Shown here one piece after another: positions 1 through 7,776 of a stretch of DNA of 32,435 nt. The notes under the pieces were generated by a model. It was not told the origin of the DNA and did not search any database. It saw only the letters and a program-made list of their open reading frames with translations. A program made the translations under genes and the position numbers. The first letter of the stretch is position 1; each line of letters starts with the position of its first letter. Source of the DNA: Lachnospiraceae bacterium (GTDB lineage Bacteria > Bacillota > Clostridia > Lachnospirales > Lachnospiraceae); NCBI GenBank assembly GCA_017553035.1, contig JAFZNE010000144.1:1-32435 (forward strand), in the 5' to 3' direction.

Positions 1-191
1 AGCTTCATATTTTTGACAGCATCCATGTTCTTGCCGTCACGCGCTATCTTGACGCTTCCGTTCATTTCAAATACGGAAATATTGCGTATATTGCTAAGAT
101 CATCGCCTTTGTTCATAAGGACGATAACCAGCACGATCACGGCTATAGCTGCAACTCCGCAACAGATTCCGATTATTGCTTTCTTGTTCAT
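1..191 (-). CDS. FecR-domain membrane protein, N-terminal part (cut by window edge)
   Basis: A minus-strand reading frame starts at the ATG whose complement is 189-191 and stays open to the window edge. A good GAGGAG ribosome binding site lies just upstream (about 199-204). The visible 63 residues begin with a short basic N-terminus and one hydrophobic segment (about residues 4-25), followed by MNKGDDLSNIRNISVF, the motif NGSVKIARDGKNMDAVKNMK and then the edge. This matches the N-terminus of the 978-aa FecR-domain protein encoded immediately upstream (LNKGEDLYRNVSLF, then DGKVTIDRKGKDISAVKDMK), so it is a tandem paralogue. The two genes are 78 nt apart on the same strand and are probably co-transcribed. 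FecR-like domains of this type sit outside the membrane and are often found with signalling systems; no ligand can be named. Only the anchor and the start of the FecR domain are visible. Confidence 0.82.
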   Translation of the reverse strand, partial: MNKKAIIGICCGVAAIAVIVLVIVLMNKGDDLSNIRNISVFEMNGSVKIARDGKNMDAVKNMK

Positions 192-269
192 TACTTTTAC
201 TCCTCTACCTTGTTTTCAACTTCTAAGGAAGCGATGATCTAATCAGCGCTCCCTTAGACGATATGTATT

Positions 270-3206
270 TTATTTTTGTGAAATGATTATCTCAACATCA
301 TATTCAACATTTATGCTCGCACCAGTCCATGACCACCATTGCGGGTTTTCCGTACCGGTCAATGTATATGTGAGTATGAGGACAACACTTCCGTCATCAA
401 GAGTTCTGGTAGTATATCCGATACATTTGCCGTATCCGGAATCTTCTTTCTTCACAAATGCCCTTCTTCTGATGACATCCGAAGCCGGATCATATTCTAC
501 GACAAACCTTGAAACTGCATATGTATCATCCTTGGGATAACCGTAATATAAACCGATCCCGTATCCGGGGAACATTCCCGAAAAGCTGTTGTTATAGCCT
601 GTAGCCTCGGTTCTCACTCTGGCATCAACATCAAACTCAAATGTTGAGCTTCCGGCTACGGTAATAGCGCTTCCGGACGCAACATCACAATTAATTACAA
701 CACCTGTAACAGCATCATTCACATAATGAGGTTTAATGCAGATATACTTCGCGCTGGTATTAGCTGTTCCCGCAACTGACGGTTTATAAACGGTCCCGGC
801 CGACAATTCATTTCCGTTTCCGTCATATTCTTTTACCGACCAGCACAGAGGATAGCTTGTATAGCCGCTTTCCTTCCTGAACAGATTCATGGCCTTGTAA
901 TCAAGTTTTATTTTCTGCTTATATTCAAGGCCTTCATTTCTGATTTCAAATCCTGTAAGTTCAGTATTATTCTCGATCGTAAATCCGTTATCGGTCAGGA
1001 TCAGGTATCTTGCCTCATAACGCTCATTTAAAGGAGCATCGAATCCGCCGGTAATGATCCTCAGATCGACAATATTTTCTGCCTTAACGTAAACAGGCGT
1101 AATTTCAATATCTCTTCCTGGTTTGCCTGCTGTTTCTGTGGCTTTTACAAGAGCAACATACTCAGGATACGATATATCGTCAGCAACAGCAGCAGGATCT
1201 GCTCCTTCAAGCTTGTAGCCGGTGATCTTATAAAGCGTATAATTTTTGATCGCGCCTCCACTTACAGCCGCAACATAAACATATCCTTCAGGAAGCTGAA
1301 CATTTCTGTCATCTGTGACATTTATCCGTATATCATGGTTCGTTGCATTAGTATTGGCACCTAGCGATGTATATACTATACCGTCATAACCGGGTGTTGT
1401 GCCGATACCGACAGCAGGCTTCAGTTTAAGTTTTATCTCTGCCTGTGAAAGAGTCCATGATGAATACAGCTGCTTGCCCGCGAGCTCTTTACTTACCTGT
1501 GTGACTTCAACCTTTATCTGATTTCCGTTTACATCAGTATCATAATAATACCAGGATTCAAGATGATACTCTGCTCCATATCCGTCCTGCTTAACCGTTT
1601 CCGGACGCTTCTCGGGATATACGGGCAGCTTCTCACCTATTCTGAGAACCTTGTTTTCGCCGTTTGAAGCCTCTGAATCGATCGATGCATAAATGATAAC
1701 TGCTACATCCTTATCATTCTCCGGGGCTCCTCCTGTAGGTTTCGGGCCATCGGTCGGCTCGGGACTGTCTGTCGGTATAGGACTATCAGTCGGCTCTGGA
1801 CTACCGGTCGGTTCAGGATCATGAGTAGGTGCAGGAGGAGGTGTGATCACAGGATCAGGATCTCTTGTAACCTCAGGCTCCTTTGTAATTTCAGGTTCCT
1901 TTGTAGGTTCAGGAGTAGTCTCCGGTTCCTTCTCATTTTCATCCGGCCCGGAAGTAGGTTCGGGTGCATCGGTAGGTTCCGGAATCATAGTGATCTCCGG
2001 TGTAACGTCAGCCGGTATATCGGTTATCTCCGGAACATCATTGTTGCCATTATCTGTATTATCAGTATTCTTTTCCGGATCATTTACAGGCTCGGGTGTT
2101 GTTTCCTGTTTATCATCCGGCGCCTGGGTAGGCGCAGATGTAACAACAGGAGCTTTTGTAGGTTCCGGTGTGGTTACAGGTGCCTTTGTAGGCTCAGGTG
2201 TCGAAACCGGTGCCTGAGTAGGACCGGGTGTAATTACCGCGATCTGAGTAGGCTCGGGAGCATCGGTAGGCTCGCCGGTAACAGCAGGAGCGTCGGTCGG
2301 TTCTGCTGTAGGTTGTGTTTTATCTGTATTATCTGCCGGATCATTATTTGCAGTTGAATTCTGCACAGGATCCGTATTATGTGATACGATAGCAGGTGTA
2401 ACCTCCATCGCGTTCATCATACGGTCAGAAAGGATATCGCTTCCAACGTATTTCTTTATATTTTCGATAAGATGGGCAAATACGCTGAGGTCAATCTCGG
2501 AAGTAGCCTCACCGCCGATACTTGCGGCCATCGAAGCCACTTCGTCCATTGAATGGCTCTCATCGGGTGTCTCGGGAGCGTCAATAACCGCATCGTTACT
2601 TACAGTGCAGTTGAAAATGATGCCCTGGCCCTCTCCCGCACTTCCGAATACAGCACCTTCTTCGGTAAAAATGCCGACAGAAGCCCTTCCTTCAAGGACT
2701 GCATTCTGGGCTTTCACTTCATGTACGCCGGGATTTAAAGGATCATAGATATTCTCCGCAGAGACAGCGACAATAGTACCACGGATAGCCATGGTAGTAC
2801 CGGGAGAAACAATATCAAACGAAGAGTCGCCGCTCAGTTTCTGAGCAACTTCAACGATAAACTGACCTTTGTCAAGGACAAGCCTTGTCTTGCTGTTGGA
2901 TTTCGACCCGCTTGCTTCAAGCCTTATCCTGGTATTGGAATCCAGATAAACATATTTGTCGTCATCAAGGCACAGACGCGCAAAAGAATCGTCGCCAACC
3001 TCAACGGTGTCGCCGTTCTTAAGTTTCATGTCTTTTACAGCCGAAATATCTTTGCCTTTTCGATCTATCGTGACCTTTCCGTCGGCGTTGAAGAGCGATA
3101 CATTTCTGTAAAGATCCTCGCCTTTATTAAGAATAGCTACCGAAAAGATCACTATAGCGATCACTCCGAGGCAAGCCAGACCGACCAGCGTTTTTCTGCC
3201 CTGCAT
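270..3206 (-). CDS. Membrane-anchored FecR-domain protein with Pro/Thr-rich stalk and C-terminal extracellular region
   Basis: The start is an ATG at 3206 preceded by GGAGGT at the correct distance. The 978-aa product has one N-terminal membrane helix or uncleaved signal (residues about 7-26) and a FecR-type domain at about 35-170, with the typical progression DGKVTIDRKGK, LKNGDTVEVGDDSFARL, LDSNTRIRLE and GTTMAIRGTIVAV. A low-complexity Pro/Thr/Glu/Asp stalk of repeated EPT, APT and TPEPT units follows at about 285-495. The C-terminal half (about 500-978) is rich in beta strands; residues about 500-600 resemble InlB/Listeria-Bacteroides repeat modules, and the rest is unrecognised. There is no LPXTG motif or C-terminal anchor. 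The expected topology is a cytoplasmic N-terminus with a large exported portion. The gene lies downstream of a CHASE2 cyclase and an HD-GYP fusion, and upstream of a FecR paralogue. FecR domains are known as extracytoplasmic signalling or peptidoglycan-associated modules; a specific role here is unknown. Confidence 0.85.
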   Translation of the reverse strand: MQGRKTLVGLACLGVIAIVIFSVAILNKGEDLYRNVSLFNADGKVTIDRKGKDISAVKDMKLKNGDTVEVGDDSFARLCLDDDKYVYLDSNTRIRLEASGSKSNSKTRLVLDKGQFIVEVAQKLSGDSSFDIVSPGTTMAIRGTIVAVSAENIYDPLNPGVHEVKAQNAVLEGRASVGIFTEEGAVFGSAGEGQGIIFNCTVSNDAVIDAPETPDESHSMDEVASMAASIGGEATSEIDLSVFAHLIENIKKYVGSDILSDRMMNAMEVTPAIVSHNTDPVQNSTANNDPADNTDKTQPTAEPTDAPAVTGEPTDAPEPTQIAVITPGPTQAPVSTPEPTKAPVTTPEPTKAPVVTSAPTQAPDDKQETTPEPVNDPEKNTDNTDNGNNDVPEITDIPADVTPEITMIPEPTDAPEPTSGPDENEKEPETTPEPTKEPEITKEPEVTRDPDPVITPPPAPTHDPEPTGSPEPTDSPIPTDSPEPTDGPKPTGGAPENDKDVAVIIYASIDSEASNGENKVLRIGEKLPVYPEKRPETVKQDGYGAEYHLESWYYYDTDVNGNQIKVEVTQVSKELAGKQLYSSWTLSQAEIKLKLKPAVGIGTTPGYDGIVYTSLGANTNATNHDIRINVTDDRNVQLPEGYVYVAAVSGGAIKNYTLYKITGYKLEGADPAAVADDISYPEYVALVKATETAGKPGRDIEITPVYVKAENIVDLRIITGGFDAPLNERYEARYLILTDNGFTIENNTELTGFEIRNEGLEYKQKIKLDYKAMNLFRKESGYTSYPLCWSVKEYDGNGNELSAGTVYKPSVAGTANTSAKYICIKPHYVNDAVTGVVINCDVASGSAITVAGSSTFEFDVDARVRTEATGYNNSFSGMFPGYGIGLYYGYPKDDTYAVSRFVVEYDPASDVIRRRAFVKKEDSGYGKCIGYTTRTLDDGSVVLILTYTLTGTENPQWWSWTGASINVEYDVEIIISQK

Positions 3207-3227
3207 AGTACTACCTCCGTGCTATAA

Positions 3228-3252
3228 CGCAAGACATTATAAATGCCTTGCG
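3228..3252 (-). promoter_or_regulatory. Hairpin overlapping a -10-like box upstream of the large FecR gene
   Basis: An inverted repeat (CGCAAG ... CTTGCG, extended by an ATT/AAT core with one mismatch) lies just upstream of the FecR ribosome binding site. On the minus strand its centre reads TATAAT, a perfect -10 hexamer, but no convincing -35 lies 16-18 nt upstream. It could be a promoter with a dyad operator or a leader hairpin; the sequence does not decide which. Confidence 0.3.
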
Positions 3253-3381
3253 CTGCAGCGTGCCGGTGCAAACCTTAAATAACCTTTTCCTTAATCCTGA
3301 TTTTGCATACAATTACATCTTTATCGATATATCGGTAGAATGTTTTAAATATTTAACCTTTTTTTGTAATTTTTTTCCGGT

Positions 3382-5691
3382 TTATTTTTCTTCCTCCGGA
3401 ATGAAGCATTTGCGAGCCAGCTCAACAAGGCTTGAATCAAGCTTGCCCTCTTTTGCCATGGCACGCAGGATCTCAAATGTATCGGCAAGCGAGCTCTGCT
3501 TACGGTAAGGTCTGTCTGAAGAAGAAAGCGAGTCAAATACATCCATGATCGTCAGCATTCTAACTTCAAGCGGGATCTCGTCCCCTTGTAAATGGTTAGG
3601 GTAACCGGTTCCGTTAACGAATTCGTGATGAGCGCCTGCCATAAACCTTACCTTGTCATATTTCTTACCGAAATTGATCTTGGAAAGGATCTTGTCGGTA
3701 TAAACAACATGCTCCTCAATTATCTGTCTTTCCTTCTGCGTAAGGGTACCTTTGCGGATCTTCAGCTCCTCGGTTTCCTCAGGAGTAATAAACGGAACTT
3801 CTTCCTGCTCCCACTTATATTCAAGTTTTCCGAGTTCATCGATCCTTGCAAAATCTTCATCAGGCAGGAAGCCCTTAACATTCGCCTCCTGAACGAACTT
3901 GATATTATCTTCGAGCTGTGCAAGCTGTTTATCGAATTCAGCTGCATCTATAATTCCTGCGAGCTTCTGATTTTCGAGGATCATACGGATATACTTCCAA
4001 CGGATCTTCATTATCGGAAGCATCGTAGACAATCTGTCGGACTTGTTCATAACATCAAGAGGAGTGATAACCTTGCCGACGTCATGAAGCATCGCCGCCA
4101 GATACAGCTGTTCCTTCATTTCATCATCGATGAAGTAGTCGCACTGGCCTGATCTGTGGAGCATATTGATATAGTCGATAAATTTCCCGCAATATGTAGC
4201 CACATTCTTCGTATGCTTGGCATTGTAAGGAGTTCTCGCATCGATAACGGTCGTAAATGAAGATACGAACGAGTACATGAGTTCTTTCAGCTCACGCAGC
4301 ATGTTCATATTTGAAAGTGAAATAGCTGCCTGTGAAGCCAGCGAGAAGGTCACAAATTCCTGATCCTCTCCGAAATCGCATACCTGATGATCATCGTCAC
4401 GCGCATTGATCAGCTGAAGCACGCCGATAACATCATCTTCGTGATTTATCAGCGGAATTACCAGCATTGACTGGGTATGATATCCGGTGATCCTGTCATA
4501 CTCGAGAGGTCCCTGCCAGTCGAAGTTCCCATCCTGGTAAACATCGGCAATATTAACGCTCTTCTTGTTTATCGCGGAATAAGCACACACATACTTCTCA
4601 TTAAGTGCTACCGGCGGCATATCAACAGGCTCGCCGTTATTTCCGAGATATGTATTCATCTGATCATTACGCATGATCATGAAAAAGAGCTTGTTATCCT
4701 TCAAAATATAAAGTGTTCCTGCCTCGCAGCGGGTAAGGCTCATAGCCTCGCTTATGATCCTGTCGAGCAGCTCGCTGTAGCTCTTCTCCGCAGTAAGAGA
4801 AATGCCCATATCCAGGACGCGCTTAAGATCATCAGTGATCTTCAGTCTCGTTCTGCGTCTTCTGTCGAAGAAATACAGATGATGGCGGGTAAGGTAATCA
4901 TGCGATTTGCGGACATTCTCTTCGCCGTTGCACTCGATCAGGAATGAGCAGCGGTTGCGCTTGAAAATGCCGTTGTTAATAAGCAGCCACGGTACTCTTC
5001 CGTCGCCGATCGGCAGATGCGAATCCTCGTCGCGCATATTGTCATTGGCATGAATATGCCTGATATACGGCCCAAGTTCCTCGATCCAGGCTTCAAGCGG
5101 GAAATCCCAAAGGAATGCATGCGCGATATCGAAGCAGACACCGAATCTCTCTTCGTGGCGCATTTCGACCGCGAGCTTCTTTAAGAGTTCCGGTGTATCG
5201 TCAAACATATTCTCAACGAATATCGACAGAGTCGGGAAATCATTCAGCAAACCCTTATAGAACTCTGCATTATCAAATACCCATTTTTCACGATATGAAA
5301 ATGACTTAAATCCCGTAATATAGTTGGTGTGGAAAATAACGGCACGGCAGCCCAGCTCCTCGGCGATCTCCATGCTCTTGCGGCACCGGTCATAGGAATT
5401 CTTTCTTACAACCGGGTCCGAACTGTTGACAACTATATCAAGAAATACGCCGTGGAGTGTATCCATGCTGCGGTCTCTCGGAAGCGCCTTGTAGATATCG
5501 ATTATCTCACGCAGCAGCTTCTCATCTTCAAGGATCTTGGGCTGGAAGAATTCATTGTACTCAAATGCCGCATCAAGCTCCTTCGCAAGATCACACCATT
5601 TCTGAGCATCTTTATAATTCGGGATGATATGAAGCTTCATCGTTCCCGCATTCCCCCTGCTGTATTCGTCAAATTCATATTTTGTCATCAT
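3382..5691 (-). CDS. TIM-barrel (AP endonuclease 2/xylose isomerase-like)-GAF-HD-GYP fusion protein
   Basis: The start is the first of two adjacent ATGs, 8 nt after GAAGGGA. The 769-aa protein has three parts. Residues about 15-275 resemble the AP endonuclease 2/sugar-phosphate isomerase TIM barrel, with candidate metal ligands H80, H121, E160, D188/H191 (CFDIAHAF), H212/H214 (HIHAND) and E253. Residues about 295-465 form a GAF domain (EAGTLYILK, VIGVLQLINA). Residues about 480-769 form an HD-GYP domain with H493, H536-D537 (LHDVGK), H688-H689-E690 and G696-Y697-P698. About 90-100 extra residues separate the HD motif from the usual GTLT...EEH segment. HD-GYP domains hydrolyse c-di-GMP; the metal-binding residues are present, so activity is plausible. 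No membrane segment is seen, so it should be cytosolic. It follows the CHASE2 cyclase by 71 nt. The GAF-HD-GYP half is a paralogue of the protein at 7777-9249. The role of the barrel is unknown. Confidence 0.88.
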   Translation of the reverse strand: MMTKYEFDEYSRGNAGTMKLHIIPNYKDAQKWCDLAKELDAAFEYNEFFQPKILEDEKLLREIIDIYKALPRDRSMDTLHGVFLDIVVNSSDPVVRKNSYDRCRKSMEIAEELGCRAVIFHTNYITGFKSFSYREKWVFDNAEFYKGLLNDFPTLSIFVENMFDDTPELLKKLAVEMRHEERFGVCFDIAHAFLWDFPLEAWIEELGPYIRHIHANDNMRDEDSHLPIGDGRVPWLLINNGIFKRNRCSFLIECNGEENVRKSHDYLTRHHLYFFDRRRRTRLKITDDLKRVLDMGISLTAEKSYSELLDRIISEAMSLTRCEAGTLYILKDNKLFFMIMRNDQMNTYLGNNGEPVDMPPVALNEKYVCAYSAINKKSVNIADVYQDGNFDWQGPLEYDRITGYHTQSMLVIPLINHEDDVIGVLQLINARDDDHQVCDFGEDQEFVTFSLASQAAISLSNMNMLRELKELMYSFVSSFTTVIDARTPYNAKHTKNVATYCGKFIDYINMLHRSGQCDYFIDDEMKEQLYLAAMLHDVGKVITPLDVMNKSDRLSTMLPIMKIRWKYIRMILENQKLAGIIDAAEFDKQLAQLEDNIKFVQEANVKGFLPDEDFARIDELGKLEYKWEQEEVPFITPEETEELKIRKGTLTQKERQIIEEHVVYTDKILSKINFGKKYDKVRFMAGAHHEFVNGTGYPNHLQGDEIPLEVRMLTIMDVFDSLSSSDRPYRKQSSLADTFEILRAMAKEGKLDSSLVELARKCFIPEEEK

Positions 5692-5762
5692 ACATTATGT
5701 CCCTTCTCAAATATCATGCGTAACGCATGTGAAACAACCACTCATCTGTATCTGATCTTTAC

Positions 5763-7709
5763 TTACTTTTTCTTCCTGATGCTTATTCCGCTCTCAAGGT
5801 ATCCGGGTTTATCAATAACCTTGGTAACATTGTAAATATTGAACTCGTTTGACTTACCTTTGAGTTTGATACCCTCAACCTTCTCAACTTCAACCCATTC
5901 GCTTACCCTGTCGAGGACATCCTGGCTGATAAGGATCTGTCCTGCAGCCGCATTGGCCTCAAGACGAGCAGAAGTATTGACCGTATCACCGATCGCGGTA
6001 TAATCCATACGGAACTCGGAACCGATATTTCCGACTGTTGCGGGTCCGCAGTTAACGCCGATACCGAAACCGATCGTCCTGTGATGCTTCTCTTCGAGCT
6101 TGACCATCAGATCCTGTGTTCCGAGCAGGATATCCCATCCGGTATGAACAGCTCTGTATACATAATCATCAAGGTCATTCGGTGAGTTGAATACTGCCAT
6201 CGCAGCATCTCCGACGAACTTGTCGATCGTTCCCTTGTTCTTGAAGATCGCATCCGTAACGAGATCAAAATACTCATTCAGGATACTTACGACCTCTTCT
6301 GGCGACAGCTTCTCCGACATCGTCGTAAATCCACGTATATCAATGAACAGAACCGCAATATCCTTTGTCTGTCCGCCGAGTTTCAGTTCGAACTTGCCGT
6401 CCGTCGCCATTTCATCAACGATCTCAGGAGCAACGTACATTTTGAAGGCGTTGTTGATCTTGGCCTTCTCGGCTCTGGCGCTGAGGTAATGCATGACGAT
6501 AGCGGTAACAATAACCAATACCGCCGGGAGAATGAAATATGCGATCTTCAGGTATATCCCGTTTTTGTACAGGATAATACAGGAAAGCATTTCAATTATC
6601 AGCGAACCTGCTGTAATTACACCGGCGATCGGCAACGGAGCCATATATACAGCTACGATCAATACAGCGATCAAAATTCCGTAGATAATGCTTACGGCCC
6701 AATCATTCATTGCTGTTTGAAGCTTATTCTGATGGAATGCTTCGATCTCATTGGCATGGATCTGCACTCCGAACATTCTGGCACCTCTCTCAGCGGGTGT
6801 AAAGAAATCATCCTGGAAGCCCAAAGCATAGGCTCCGACAAGCACTATTTTTCCATCAGTCTTATCCGCATAAGACTCGCTTTCTAATACGTCACTTATT
6901 GAATATACTTCAAATCCGCTTCTACGTCCTGCGTCAGTACTGTATGTAAATAAGAATGATTTTTCATCTTCATCGAATTCTCTGACTTCAATATTATTTT
7001 TCTGTGCGTATACCTTATATGCAGCCAGAGACAAAGGAATCAACTTTTCACCTTGATAATCTGCCTGAGTAAGCAAAAGTCTAAAATATCCGTCTTTATC
7101 CAGCTGGTTATTGGTGAATCCATATCCGGCTACTGCCTGGTTTAAAGTATCATAGGGATATGTTATGCCCTTAACTGTACCCTCTGTGATAATATGTTCA
7201 TCATTATCTCCGACGGCATCAACATCAAGATAAATGCCTGCTATAACACTTCCGTACCTAGCTGCAGCATCGGCAAAATATTTATCTGCTTCTGGATCTT
7301 TTTCACTTGTAAAAAGAATATCGAAGGCAATTACTGCCGGTTCACACTCATCTGAACATAATTTTTCGATCAGTTTTCCGTAAACATCTCTTTTCCAATT
7401 CTCATAGATGCCCATCTTCTGAATGGATGCTTCGTCAATTGCAATTATGGCAATATCAAGCTCCGGATTTTCATCCGGCTGAAACATTGCATCAGTCATC
7501 CAGAAGTCCAGTGTATTCAACCATCCGTTAAAAGTGATCAGACCGACAAGAAAGCCGGCGATCACAGCGACAACAAGTATTCTATAATTTAGTTTTTTCT
7601 TTTTCCTTTTAGCTTTTACTTTTTCAGTTTTTTTCGGTTTTTTATTATCTATCTCAGAGCTTTTATTGTTTTCAATATTCTCTGTTTCCTTTTTTAATTC
7701 TTCTTCCAA
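5763..7709 (-). CDS. CHASE2-domain class III adenylate/guanylate cyclase
   Basis: The start is a TTG (complement of 7707-7709) supported by GGGAGGA 6 nt upstream; no ATG fits. The 648-aa product has a Lys-rich cytoplasmic N-terminus (1-41), one membrane helix (about 42-62), an extracytoplasmic CHASE2 sensor (about 65-335), three closely packed membrane helices (about 338-408) and a class III cyclase domain (about 445-630). Metal-binding aspartates are D457 (FIDIRGFT) and D501 (KFVGDAAMAVF). The transition-state residues are N578 and R582 (NTSARLE). The purine-selecting pair appears to be K497/T571, typical of CyaC-like class IIIb adenylyl cyclases, so cAMP is the likely product. CHASE2 senses unknown extracellular signals. 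The neighbours are two HD-GYP proteins and two FecR-domain proteins. All catalytic residues are present, so the enzyme looks functional. Confidence 0.93.
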   Translation of the reverse strand: MEEELKKETENIENNKSSEIDNKKPKKTEKVKAKRKKKKLNYRILVVAVIAGFLVGLITFNGWLNTLDFWMTDAMFQPDENPELDIAIIAIDEASIQKMGIYENWKRDVYGKLIEKLCSDECEPAVIAFDILFTSEKDPEADKYFADAAARYGSVIAGIYLDVDAVGDNDEHIITEGTVKGITYPYDTLNQAVAGYGFTNNQLDKDGYFRLLLTQADYQGEKLIPLSLAAYKVYAQKNNIEVREFDEDEKSFLFTYSTDAGRRSGFEVYSISDVLESESYADKTDGKIVLVGAYALGFQDDFFTPAERGARMFGVQIHANEIEAFHQNKLQTAMNDWAVSIIYGILIAVLIVAVYMAPLPIAGVITAGSLIIEMLSCIILYKNGIYLKIAYFILPAVLVIVTAIVMHYLSARAEKAKINNAFKMYVAPEIVDEMATDGKFELKLGGQTKDIAVLFIDIRGFTTMSEKLSPEEVVSILNEYFDLVTDAIFKNKGTIDKFVGDAAMAVFNSPNDLDDYVYRAVHTGWDILLGTQDLMVKLEEKHHRTIGFGIGVNCGPATVGNIGSEFRMDYTAIGDTVNTSARLEANAAAGQILISQDVLDRVSEWVEVEKVEGIKLKGKSNEFNIYNVTKVIDKPGYLESGISIRKKK

Positions 7710-7776
7710 CTTATTCCTCCCTTCTTACAGCCGATTATCGTAAGCAGTAATAATATATTTATTTTGTCAGCTTTAC

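Noticed and set aside
1821..2357. Plus-strand open frames of 178 and 124 codons
   Set aside because: They are antisense to the Pro/Thr-rich repeat of the FecR protein. The repetitive sequence keeps several frames open, the products are low-complexity Arg/Cys or Ser/Gly strings, and no ribosome binding site is present.
3592..4152. Plus-strand frame of 186 codons
   Set aside because: Antisense to the HD-GYP coding region of a clear gene; no start signal or recognisable domain.
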